Assembly: GCA_016946835.1 (NCBI GenBank)
Contig: JACVTC010000012.1
Coordinates: forward strand, 1,081,501-1,141,500
DNA length: 60,000 nucleotides
Source: Neocallimastix lanati (nom. inval.)
Lineage: Eukaryota; Neocallimastigomycota; Neocallimastigomycetes; Neocallimastigales; Neocallimastigaceae
Direction of reading: 5' to 3'
The notes under the pieces were generated by a model. The model did no database searches and was not told the origin of the DNA. It saw only the letters and a list, made by a program, of their open reading frames with translations. Positions 1 to 10,434 of this stretch are shown here, piece after piece (the stretch's first letter is position 1; every line of letters begins with the position of its first letter). A program made the translations under genes and the position numbers.

Positions 1-395
1 TAATAATATTGTAAATAATTAACAATTTGTAAACAAATTATTATAAACAAACAAATTTTAAAATCTTATAACAAAATAGTCTTAAAATTACTTTTAATTT
101 TTTATAATAATTAATATTTATTCATTTTATAACTTAACTTCAATTTTAATTATTTTTTTTTAAATAACTTTTATAAACATTTCTAATTAAAACTTATTTA
201 TTTTAATACTTTGTTTGTAAATATTTATAACAATTATTTATTTTATTTATTATGTTGTTTATAAATATAAATAGTTTAAAATTATTGAAAAATATAAAAA
301 CATGTAAATATTTCTTATAAATTATTCTTGATTATTAATAATTTCAATAAATTATATTATATATTTTATTAGTTTATAAGTTGTTAATAATCAAA
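1..395. other. AT-rich sequence without recognisable gene
   Basis: Almost pure A/T with short T and A runs and no open frame of useful length. No gene or repeat boundary is seen before the SINE target duplication at 396. Confidence 0.6.
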
Positions 396-410
396 TTATG
401 GTTATTAAAA
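396..410. repeat. SINE target-site duplication, left copy
   Basis: The 15-bp sequence TTATGGTTATTAAAA lies immediately left of the SINE and is repeated without mismatch at 854-868, immediately right of it. Long duplications of this kind are typical of target-primed retroposition. Confidence 0.9.
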
Positions 411-792
411 GCATAGACTTGCACATATGGGTACCCATCTCCCATATGGCCATACAGTTATTAATTAACTGTAAGGTGATGAGTTATTGGCATACTGTAT
501 CAGCTTCGCCGCTCTCAATCGTTGTTACACACTGCCCGGAGTTGCATTCCTAACGTTCCTACATATATCTCTAATGACCACGAGCATCAGAACGGAACCA
601 TTAACTCCTCCCTAGTGGGTGTAATCATTGGCGATTGGAAATTTTACAATCATCAAGGTCTATGCTTCAATTCAAAGCGTAGTATCAGGGTTGGGTGAAA
701 TAATCATCTGAGGGAAAGCCTTATGGACATCACGTGTGGTCTCATGATATCCCAGGATAGAAACCTCATCCGATTATTTGGTGCCATGCCGA

Positions 793-803
793 GGATTCGA
801 ACC
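793..803 (-). promoter_or_regulatory. RNA polymerase III B box of the SINE
   Basis: On the minus strand the sequence is GGTTCGAATCC, a perfect match to the B-box consensus GGTTCRANNCC. It sits in the T arm of the tRNA-like head. Confidence 0.85.
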
Positions 804-834
804 CCGCCCTCTACAGTAACCTGTATCGTCCTAA

Positions 835-846
835 CCGACTGGATCA
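835..846 (-). promoter_or_regulatory. RNA polymerase III A box of the SINE
   Basis: On the minus strand TGATCCAGTCGG resembles the A-box consensus TRGCNNAGYNGG with two deviations near its start. Its distance from the B box is normal for a tRNA-type internal promoter. Confidence 0.7.
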
Positions 847-853
847 ACATGGC

Positions 854-868
854 TTATGGTTATTAAAA
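854..868. repeat. SINE target-site duplication, right copy
   Basis: Perfect second copy of the 15-bp sequence at 396-410. It ends one base before the first base of the LTR that starts at 869. Confidence 0.9.
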
Positions 869-1725
869 TGATAAGAATGTACTAAATAATGCATTCTTAA
901 TTAAATCTACGATTTATTTCTAATACATTATGTGTACATTATTATTTTTGTACTTTAATAAATTTTTAAATCCAAAGATCAAAAATTAAATCAAAAATTA
1001 TATTAAACTTTATATTTTTATATTAAATCTTATATTAATAGTAATATTTTTATATATTTAAAACTTATATTAGCAATATTAATAATAAATCTTATTTTTT
1101 TTATTTTTATATTAATAAGGAAAATTTGTATTAATAATATTTTTATATATTGATAATTAAAAATTTATATATTATATTTTAACTTTTATTATAAAATTTT
1201 ATATCGAAATGTTTTATTTTATATTGAAAAATGTTTTATTTTATTAAAAACCTTTATATTAGAATAGTATTTTTATTTTTATTTTTATTTGAATACTTTA
1301 ACAGATTGTAATAAAAATTATAGCCAATTAAATAAATTCTTATTAGTAATATTTTAGATATTTTAAAAAAAAAAAAAAAAAAAAAAATGTTTTATTAATA
1401 TTATAAATGTATTTTATTTATATTGTTATAATTAAATTTTATATAACTGATTATAAAATTCAATTTAAATTTAATAGTTTTTATAAAAAAAAAAAATAAA
1501 AATAAAATGTAATTTAGTGGCAAGAACAACTTTTATGCCTTGAAAAAAGTATAAATAGTTGTAAATTTTGCTACCAATTTTTAAAAATAAAATCAAGTAA
1601 AATTAATCAAATAAATTTATAAATAAAAATAATAAATAAATAAATAAAATTTGTGTTTCTTACTTTATTTTTATTTAATTCTCTAAAACCTTAACAAAAA
1701 TGATACGGTAACACCATAAATATCA
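869..1725 (+). repeat. Gypsy-type LTR, copy 1
   Basis: About 860 bp sharing extended similarity with 3442-4269. Both begin TGATAAGAATG, and copy 1 ends in TATCA, giving TGATA/TATCA ends like those of the LTRs of the Gag-only element at 10833. A TATA box (TATAAATA, 1550-1557) in a conserved context and AATAAA-like signals follow the expected U3-R-U5 order on the plus strand. Immediately downstream (1726 on), TAATTTAGTGAAACT resembles the degenerate primer-site context at 24420, so this looks like the 5' LTR of a decayed element rather than a clean solo LTR. No matching 4-5 bp target duplication was found. Confidence 0.72.
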
Positions 1726-3441
1726 TAATTTAGTGAAACTTAGGTTAGGAATTATTTGATAAAATCTTATTGGTTAATAATAATTTAGTAATAATATATA
1801 TAGTTAGTAAATAATAATAGTTTAAGGAATGGTTCTTTTATTAATATTAATTTAGTTTTATTAATAATTTAACCTATAAACATGTTTATTAGTATAGTTT
1901 AGTATAGTTTTATATTTAGTTTACATTAATAATATAAGAAATTTGAGTAAATAATTATATTTTATTGAATGATTTAATTATATTTTAACTAGTTAACAAA
2001 TATTTATATTGATGATGTATTTTTATTGATGAATGATAATAAATAAATAAAATAAATAAACTAAATATTAAAGTGTGAATATTATTATTGGGTGTATTAT
2101 TCTATATAGTATTAGAATATATTATTTTGTCAATTATTCCCTACTGTTATCGTCCAAATAAAATAAAATAAATATTGATATTGATGTTTAATAAAAATAT
2201 CGTATCAAAAAGTGTAAGAATCTATAATTATTTGCTAACAAATAATTATATTTTCTTAGTTAAGTTATTATAACTATAACTTTATTTAATTACATATAAT
2301 ATTTATTAATTTATTTAATTTAATTTTAAATATTCATTAATTTAACAAAATTTATTTAATTAATTTTAAATAATATATTTACAATATGTTAAATTCTCTA
2401 CTGTAACTAATGTATTTTGTATTGTATTTTATTCTGTATTTTATAATGTATTCTGTATTTTATAATGTATTCTGTATTTTATTAACTATTTAATTTTATA
2501 TTTTTAATATAAGGATAAATTATATGATCGAAATATCTTTTATTATTTTATTCTTTTATTTTCGATCATTAGATTAGATTGGAAAATCGGTTAATTAAGA
2601 TTTTTTCCAATTACTTTTTAGAAGTAATCGGTTTTACTTAATTAATGCGATGATCGATATGGATAGAATATCGATCGAAAACTTATCTAGGTTTTTCTAT
2701 CTAATCTTTTCCTAGATAAGAGATTTGTTAAGATTAGAAAACCCTTTCTTATTTAACCTTATTTTCATAAAAAAATATAAATAAGGCTCTTGAGTTCTCT
2801 TTGAGAAATCAAGAGTTATTATTATAAAAAACATAGTTATAATAGTAACAATTTTATATTTTTAACTTTAATAAATTAATAAAAATATTTTATTCAAAAA
2901 CATATTTTTAAAATCAATTTATACAAACAATTTTTCTCTTACTTTTTGTGTTATTATTATAATTAATTTTATAATAAACTCTACTCTAAAGGTAAAAAAA
3001 TTTATTTTATTTTATTTTCTCAACTTAATGAATTAGTCGTTAAGTTGTAGTTAATAATTCTATTTTGAGTTAGTTCTTAATAGAATTATTACAAAAAGTT
3101 TAATAAATTATTTTTAATGTTTTAATTTATTAGTTTCTTTTAATAATCAATATTTTTAAGATTTAAATAAATTATTATAAGTAATAAATGTTTTATTTTA
3201 TTATTTTATTAGTTTTAATAATTATTTTCTGATTAATTTAAATAAAATTAATAATTAAATAAATAATTATTAATATAAAAATAAAAACAATCTTTTTAAT
3301 AAAACAATTTGTGTTTAATAATAAAACATATTTATTTTAAATTTCTTAAATTTTTCTTATTTTGCTTTAGTATTTATACTTTTATTCACTTCTACAAAAT
3401 TTAGTTTTTGTAGATTAAGAATAATAGGTATAAATCATCAT
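1726..3441. other. AT-rich interior between two LTRs, with a third LTR-like segment
   Basis: No coding remnant was recognised. About 2400-3000 is more complex than its surroundings and contains a TATA box (around 2777) followed by a hairpin-like CTCTTGAG...CAAGAG, the usual look of an LTR promoter and R region. Its ends could not be fixed. Two perfect hairpins follow at 3021-3090. The interval may be the relic interior of an element bounded by the LTRs at 869 and 3442. Confidence 0.45.
3021..3090. repeat. Two adjacent perfect inverted repeats
   Basis: CAACTTAA (3021-3028) pairs with TTAAGTTG (3040-3047), and AATAATTCTATT (3053-3064) pairs with AATAGAATTATT (3079-3090). The loops are 11 and 14 nt. 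Confidence 0.8.
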
Positions 3442-4269
3442 TGATAAGAATGTACTAAATAATGCATTCTTAATCCAATTTATTATTTATTTCTAATATA
3501 TTATGAGTACATTATTATTTTTGTACTTCAATAAGTTTTTAAAATTCAAAGATTAAAAATTAAATCAAAAATGATATTAAACTTTATATTTTTATATTAA
3601 ATCCTATATTAATAATAATATTTTAATATATTTAAAACTTATATTAGCAATATTAATACTAAATCTTATTTTTTATTTTTATATTAATAAGCAAAATTTG
3701 TATTAATAATATTTTTATATATTGATAATTAAAAATTTATATATTTTATTTTAACTTTTATTATAAATTTTTATATAGAAATGTTTTATTTTATATTAAA
3801 AAATATTTTATTTTATTAAAAACTTTTATATTAGAATGGTATTTTTATTTTTAACTGAGTATTTTAGCAAATTGTAATAATAATTATAACCAATTAAATA
3901 AATTTGTATTAGTAATATTTTAGATAGATTATTCTAAAATAAAAAAATATTTTATTAATATTATAAATGTATTTTATCTATGTTATTATAATTAAAATTT
4001 TATATAGCTGATTATAAAATCAATTCAAAATTTATAATAAATGCAATAACTTTGTGGAAAAACAACTTTTATATCTTGAAAAAAGTATAAATAGTTGTAA
4101 TTTTGCTACTAGTTTTTAAAAACAATGAATATAAAAAAATAAAAGAATTAACTAATTAATTAATAAATAAATAAAATAAAATAAAAATATTAAATAAATA
4201 AAATCTCTGTATTTATTATTGTTTTCTATTTAATTTCTCTAAACCTTAAAATCAAGGTATAAGAAATCA
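3442..4269 (+). repeat. Gypsy-type LTR, copy 2
   Basis: About 830 bp, homologous to 869-1725 along its length. It has the same TGATAAGAATG start, the same TATA box context (TATAAATA, 4086-4093) and the same CTCTAAA-CCTTA stretch near the end. Its last bases (AAATCA) are less well preserved. It is either the 3' LTR of a relic starting at 869 or an independent solo LTR. Confidence 0.7.
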
Positions 4270-4717
4270 TAATTATTCAATAATGAATAATTAATATTTC
4301 TTATAATTAATAAAAAATCATTAATAATTAATAATTATTTATAAAATAATAATTATTTTATAAAATATTTATTTAAATAATAATTAATATATACATTGAT
4401 TTAACTTATAAATTTATTTAATAGTTATATTTTCATATATTGATCTAAATTTATTAACGTATTATAATTTATACATTTATATAAATAATATAAAATTTAT
4501 TTACTTATTATTATTATTCATTTAAATAGAATTTTTACAAAAGATTATGTAAATTTGTATTTAATATTTTACCACAAAAATATTAGTTATTTTAATTAAA
4601 ATGAATTATGTATTTTATAATGTATCAAAAACTATAAATGTATCTAATCTATTATATTATTTAATCTCTATTTTTTAAATATAAGAAAAAAAAATCTTTT
4701 TTTTATTAATTCCCATC
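4270..4717. other. AT-rich sequence without recognisable gene
   Basis: Low-complexity A/T sequence. It is the pre-insertion target region of the copia element; nothing else is seen. Confidence 0.55.
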
Positions 4718-4722
4718 CTATC

Positions 4723-5045
4723 TATTAACATATAATTAAATATACAAATAAAATAAATAAATTTAAATAAATATTTATTAATTAAATATTTAAAATATAA
4801 CTAGTTATATACAAAACATAAAAATATAAATATATTCATAAGTTTATGTAAATGTTACACATTTATGTAATTATAAATTTATAAACGTGTATATAAGAAA
4901 TTAATGTAAATCATATGATTATATAATAATATTTTATTATATATATTTTATTATTCATGTATTATTAAATTCAGAGCTCTTTATTAAATTAAAAATAAAT
5001 AAAAATTATTAATTAAAACTAAATAAATAATTGTGCTAGCCGATA
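4723..5045 (+). repeat. Copia 5' LTR
   Basis: 323 bp beginning TATTAACA and ending GCCGATA. It differs from the 3' LTR by a few substitutions and a small indel. The ends TAT...ATA are unusual, since most LTRs have TG...CA, but the target duplication fixes them. Confidence 0.93.
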
Positions 5046-5060
5046 GATTAAGAGTCTCAT
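5046..5060 (+). promoter_or_regulatory. Primer binding site complementary to tRNA-Lys(CUU) anticodon arm
   Basis: Directly after the LTR, GATTAAGAGTCTCAT is the exact complement of ATGAGACTCTTAATC, which is the anticodon stem-loop of eukaryotic tRNA-Lys(CUU) (about nt 26-40). Drosophila copia and yeast Ty5 are known to prime from an internally cleaved initiator tRNA-Met rather than a tRNA 3' end. The position and match suggest the same strategy with a different tRNA. The tRNA sequence is recalled from other eukaryotes and the host's own tRNA was not seen. Confidence 0.7.
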
Positions 5061-5150
5061 AAAAGGGACCTTAATTAATTAATTAATTAATTAAATTATT
5101 AAAATTCGTATTATTTAAAATAATAATTAAAATTAAAAATTAAAAATAAA

Positions 5151-6650
5151 ATGAGTAAAGAAAATAAATGTATATTAAAGGGACCATGTAATTATATCAT
5201 TTGGTTTCATGAAATAAAACTAGAAATTATGGAGACGGGTCTAATACAATTTCTAGGTGAATAAGACCCAATGGATGGAATTGAGGTATTTAATGCTACT
5301 AATACAGAAGAACAAAAGGAAATTATAAAACAAAACGCCAAAATTGGTAAATTAATTTTAAACTCTGTTTGTGATGAAATTAAAGCTGAATTAACAGACA
5401 TAGATTCAGCTCAACTGATGCTTAAGAGACTAAGTAGGTATAAAGTAAAAGGAAAAAATATGACCTAATGGATAAATGAATTGGATTCAATAAAAACTAA
5501 TTAGGAAGAAGGAATTAATGACGTAATTAAAAGACTAGAAGCTACTTTTGAATATATGGAAGGAGAAAAGTATTTTCTAAAGGAAGATGACAAAATGAAA
5601 TACCTCCATAATGCAATACCAAAATCCTATATTGAAGATTTACATATGAAGAAAAAGATACATTTGAAACAATAGCCAAAAAGATTAAAAGTGATTTTTG
5701 AATAAAACTGCTCTTTATGAAGGGTGGAAATCTAAAGAAAAATATGACCATGATGACCCAATGGAGATAGACATGGTCGGAAAATTTAAAAATAATAACA
5801 CAGATAATAATACTAAATATAATAATATTAAAATAAAAATAATAATTATAATAATAAATTTAAAAGTAATAACAATTGCAATAATAAATATAACAATAAT
5901 AATAATTATAATAATAAATATAATAATAACAAAAGACGTAACAGTATTTATAATTATAAAAATAACGGCTACTATTCAAGGAAACAATGTGACATATGCG
6001 ATAAATATGGCCACACTACAAAAGAATGTTGGTTTAATCCAAGAAACCAAAATAGCAGATATAAAGATATTTTTGATGTAATAGATAAAAATTATAGAAA
6101 TAAAAATAATTATAATAATAATTATAATAATAATAACAGAAATAATAATAATCTTAACCCAAAAGGAACTCACTACATTGGACACATGGAAAAATTTGAT
6201 ATTAATGAAGAATATAACAATAATATTGATTATGAAGACTTAAGAGAAATGTTACAGAAACCAAACAATAATAATGAACGATCTCCTAAAAGATCTGCTT
6301 TCTATATGAGTAATATTAAAGAAACTACTAATGAAAGTAAAAATAATAATAATAACAATGAAAAAGACTTACCGATTAATACTGAAAAAACAAAAGAAGT
6401 AAAATTTTTATTGAATATTAATAATAATGAAGAAACATCATGGTTATATGATTCTGGTACTGGCGAACAATTAACTAATAACAAAGAAATCTTAAATAAT
6501 TATACTGAGGAAAAGACTGAATTAAGATGTGCAAATAATACAATATGCACATTTGAAGGATATGGGAATATAAAATTTAAGATAAATAATCATACAATAT
6601 ACTTAAATAAAGTATTATATACTCTAAAGATGTCACCAAAAATATTATAA
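5151..6650 (+). pseudogene. gag: Copia gag and protease, disrupted
   Basis: The gag frame opens at ATG 5151 but has in-frame stops at 5262, 5466 and 5502, then slips frame near 5645 and returns before 5988. An Asn-rich stretch leads to a zinc knuckle CDICDKYGHTTKEC (5988-6029, CX2CX4HX4C) that binds RNA in copia Gag. The same frame continues through 6186-6650 and includes WLYDSGTGEQ, the aspartic protease active site (Asp-Ser-Gly). A frameshift near 6645 ends it. All three gag stops are one C-to-T change away from a Gln codon. Gag would package the RNA, and the protease would cleave the polyprotein. Confidence 0.88.
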
Positions 6651-7012
6651 GTGGTATTGAACTAGCTAAAACCGGCGTTAAAACATTAACAGAATCTATT
6701 GATGGTGAAGAAGTTAAAATAGTTTTTATGGACGAAAATTATAAATCATTTGCTACCTTCTATTTCGATGAACACAACGAAGTTCAAGTAACAGGAAATT
6801 TCGAAATTAAAAATAGTGAAAACAAAAATATTTCATCCATAAATAGATTATCAGAAGAAAAAAAAAAGATATGGCATCGCAAAATGGGTCACTACTACTT
6901 CGAAGACTTATCCAAATATTTAAAATTACACAACATTAAATTAAATACGTGTGATGACTGCAACATTGCAAAAATGAAGCGTCTTCCACATAATAAACAA
7001 CCCCCAGAGTAA
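6651..7012 (+). pseudogene. Copia integrase zinc-binding (GAG pre-integrase) segment
   Basis: Continues the polyprotein in another frame. WHRKMGHYYFEDLSKYL followed by CDDCNIAKMKR gives the HX3H-CX2C zinc-binding motif that precedes copia integrase. The frame is broken at a C run at about 7002-7006, after which the integrase core resumes in the next frame. Confidence 0.85.
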
Positions 7013-9429
7013 AAAAGATTTTAGAAGCTATTCATTCTGATATTATTGGCCCTATAAATGACTCAATTACAAATAAAAGATTCATCATTACATTTATTGA
7101 TGAATTCTCAAGAAAAAGTTGGTTATTTCTGATTAGGAGTAAATCCGAAACTCCGGATATTATTATAAATTTCTTAAAACAGTTAAATAATATAATAGAT
7201 AATTATAAAATTAGGTATTTCAAATCAGATAACGGAAGAGAATACGACAGCAAAAAGATTAAAAATTTTTGTAAAGATAATGGTATAGAAAAGATATATT
7301 CACCACCTTACAACCCTGAAAATAATGGATTAACAGAAAGGTATAATCAAACTATTATTTCTTCCACCAAAACAATTTTATTTTGGTCCAAACTCAGTGA
7401 CAATTTCTGGGATTTTGCAATCCAATACTCCAACTATATCTACAACAAAATTTCACATTCAGGAATTGGCAATAAAATTCCTGATGAAGTATTTTATAAC
7501 AAAAAAGCCAATATTAACCACATAAAAGTTTTTGGTTGTGTCACTTATTACAAAAATTTCGAACAAAATAAACAAAAGTTCCAACCAAATTCTAATAAAG
7601 GTATATTTTTAAGTTTTAGTGAAAAAAGTAATAGCTATATTATTATGGAATTTGAAGATTTTAAAATTCATCATGTCAGGGAAATCTACTGCAAAGAGGA
7701 TGAACCAGCTAATATTTCCATAGCAAACAAAGGAAGCAACTCTGACCTTTATCCTAGCTTTTTTGAATTTAATTTTAATTTTAATAAATTATACGAAAAT
7801 AATAAAAATGATAAAAATTTTTATGAAGATTCAGATCCAAATATATATGAAAATAACACGACCAATAATGAAAATATTAGAGTAAAAATTAATAAACCCG
7901 AATCTACCATGATTGAAATTAATAAAAATAAAAATTCCAAAAATAAAAACGCGTCTAATAATCAAGAAATGCAAAATACAAATGAAGACCCTCACAAAAA
8001 CGATGAAAATAATAATTTTTTGAACCAAAAAAGTGAAAAATATTTTATTAATAAAAATTTGAACGATTTTGAACAAAAAATTTCAAATAATTCAAATAAT
8101 AATAATTTAAATAATATTCAAATTTCCAATATATTACAATCAACTGATAATATATTACAAAATGAATCAAATAGTTTATTAGATTCAAATGATAAAATAT
8201 CAAATAATAATAACAATTTAGGTTTTAATTCCAATATTAATAAAAATTTAATTTCAAACAATAGTAATGATAGTAACACAAACGAAATTTTTTATGACAT
8301 TCATGATGAAAATGACAACATATTAGATTATAATGACTCTTTTGATATTAATAAATTTGATAATATTGCCTCATCTAGTAATAATAATAGTAATAATTAT
8401 GAAAATGAACAAAAGAATGAAAGTAAACAAAACGAAAATAATAAACAAAGTGGACTTTTAGATAATAATAATGTTTGTAAAACGTCAAATTTAAACAATA
8501 ATGACAATAATCAAAATAATTTTTCCACAAACAAAAATAATTTACTTAATAGTAAATTAAATTTTGAAAGCAATAATTATAATAATAATTTAAGAAAAAG
8601 TGTTAAAACTCTTGTTATTGATAATACTATTAATAATGAAAATATTCAATTATCTCATAATAATCCATTTTACCTTTCTCAATTTAAAAATAATAAGTCT
8701 AACTCAAAATTATCCATTGTTGAAAAATTATATAAAAATAATTTAAAAAACAAAAATAAAGATATTGCTCATGTCGAAAATATATATATTAATTCTAATA
8801 ATAATTTAAATAAAAGAAAAATTGATTATTTTTATAATAATGTTTACTCTAAAAATTATTTTAGCCCCCCTAAATATAGAAATATAGATAATTTTAAATA
8901 TATAGCTTCTATTTCTTCAGATGATCCATTTTCTTTTACTCAAGCAATTAAAAGTCCTGATAGAGACGAATGGATAGATGCTATAAATGAAGAATTAAAT
9001 AATTTATACAACAACAATATTATGACTTTAGTTCATTTTGTCCCCCATGATAAAACATTAATTTCTACGAAATGGGTATTTTCAAATAAAAAAGATAGCA
9101 ATAACAATATTATTAAACGTAAAGCTCGCATAGTAGCTAGTGGTTTTAAACAAAAAGAAGGTATTGATTATGAACTTACTTATTCTCCTACTTTAAATAT
9201 TGATTGTTTAAAGCTTATTTTTGCTTTAGTTGCTAAATTTTCTTGGAACATATATCAACTTGATATAAAAGCTGCGTATCTCAATTCGGAATTGGACAAA
9301 GAAATATACACTACAATTCCTCCTGGAGATACGAACTTTGGGAGGGGATATTGGAAACTAAACAAAGCATTGTATGGTTTAAAGCAATCCGGAAGACAAT
9401 GGAATAAAAAAATCCTCACAATTTCTTAA
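7013..9429 (+). pseudogene. pol: Copia integrase core, Asn-rich linker and N-terminal reverse transcriptase
   Basis: One continuous frame of about 800 codons. The integrase catalytic triad is visible: D in HSDIIG (7039), D in KSDNGREY (7228) and E in GLTERYNQ (7336), with exactly 35 residues between the last two (D,D35E). About 400 residues of Asn/Lys-rich sequence follow, then reverse transcriptase: NEELNNL, STKWVFSNKKD, RKARIVASGFKQ, YQLDIKAAYLNSEL (first catalytic Asp) and LNKALYGLKQSGRQW. The frame is lost at an A run at about 9405, just before the YVDD region. Confidence 0.92.
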
Positions 9430-9825
9430 AACCAATGGTTATATTCAACTAATTTCTGAAGAATGTATTTATTGTAAAATTAAAAATAATAAATTAATTA
9501 GTATTATAGGTCTATATGTAGATGATATTATAGTTACTGGTACAGATGAAGAAATTGAAAATGTTACAAAAATTATTAAAAACAATTTTAAAGTATCTAA
9601 ATCTGAACCCATAAATTTTATTCTTGGTATAAAGGTTGAAAACAATAATAAAGAATATACTATTTCACATATTAATTTTATTGATAATATATTAGAAAGA
9701 TTTAGATTAGAATATACAAGAAATGTATACACTCCATGCGTTGGTGACAATACCAAATCTGAAAATAATAAACCATTCAATAAAACCATTTATAAAAGTG
9801 CTATCGGTATGCTTATTTATTTATC
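9406..9825 (+). pseudogene. Copia reverse transcriptase, catalytic YVDD part
   Basis: After the frameshift the next frame reads ISIIGLYVDDIIVTG, with the YVDD catalytic box at 9515-9526. It continues through FILGIKVE and TIYKSAIGMLIYLSR to a second frameshift near 9825. This is the palm and thumb part of the copia enzyme. Confidence 0.88.
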
Positions 9826-10424
9826 AAGATGTAGCTTTTGCTGTTAATAAAGCTTCAAGAAATTCAGAAGAACCAACTGTATCAGATTGGAAAAAGGTAA
9901 TACATATTTTACAATATTTAAATACAACCAAAAATTACAAAATAAAATATGATGGTAAAGGTGAAATTTTAGGTTATACTGATGCTGATTTTGCAGGTGA
10001 TGTTAAAGATAGGAAGTCTACTTCAGGCCATATTATTTTATTTGGAAATAGTCTAATATGCTGGTACTCAAAGAAACAATCAATAGTAGCATCATCTTCT
10101 TGTGAAGCAGAATACATAAGTACATCCGAATGCATCAAAAAGGTTTTATCAATTAGAAATATTTTAGAAGAATTAATAAGATTTAATGGAACAATTAAAA
10201 TTTTTACAGACAATTTTGCTAGTAAAATTAATATTGAAAATGGAAATGTAAATTCAAAATTAAAACACATTCAAATTAAATTTCATATTGATAGAGATTA
10301 CATTGAAAAGAAATTCGTAAAATTATTATATATTGATACAAATAATATATTAGCTGATATCTTAACCAAAAACTCAAATGGTAATAAAATAACTAACTTC
10401 GCAAATAAAGTTTTTATTAAATAA
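9826..10424 (+). pseudogene. Copia RNase H domain
   Basis: Third frame of the pol region, about 200 codons. RNase H landmarks are present in order: GYTDADFAGD, RKSTSGHIILFG, KKQSIVASSSCEAEY, FTDNFASK and HIQIKFHIDRDYI. The frame ends at a natural stop just upstream of the polypurine tract. It would degrade the RNA template during minus-strand synthesis. The domain itself is open, but the polyprotein is broken before it. Confidence 0.9.
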
Positions 10425-10434
10425 AAACTTATTT

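Larger units (their letters stand above)
411..853 (-). mobile_element. tRNA-derived SINE retroposon
   Basis: A 443-bp non-coding island, far richer in G+C than its surroundings, flanked by a perfect 15-bp direct repeat. Read on the minus strand it begins at 853 with a tRNA-like head of about 72 nt. The head has a 7-bp acceptor stem (GCCATGT with GCATGGC, last pair G-T), a T arm CGGGG-TTCGAAT-CCTCG and a D-arm-like segment. It is followed by about 370 nt of unrelated body and ends at 411 without a poly-A tail. Near the 3' end there is a hairpin CAGTTA/TAACTG and an imperfect inverted repeat around CATATGGG/CCCATATG. A tRNA head, internal pol III boxes, an unrelated body and target duplications define a tRNA-type SINE. 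I do not recognise the family, and no second copy was found in the window. A plain tRNA gene is unlikely because the anticodon arm is broken. Confidence 0.87.
779..853 (-). other. tRNA-like head of the SINE
   Basis: Acceptor and T arms fold well, but the anticodon arm does not: the best stem is TACA/TGTA around a 6-nt loop with no U33, so no functional anticodon can be assigned. The 3' end reads GCATGGC-A-CCA, so a CCA tail appears to be encoded in the DNA. Nuclear tRNA genes lack CCA, so this may be a trace of derivation from a processed tRNA, or coincidence. Confidence 0.75.

Noticed and set aside
5151-5510. Possible stop-codon reassignment (TAA and TAG read as Gln)
   Set aside because: Host genes in the window use TAA and TAG normally as stops, and the copia element also has frameshifts, so decay explains the stops.
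5698-6081. Ile-rich open frame inside copia gag
   Set aside because: It is the Asn-rich gag read one base out of frame; the true frame carries the zinc knuckle at 5988.
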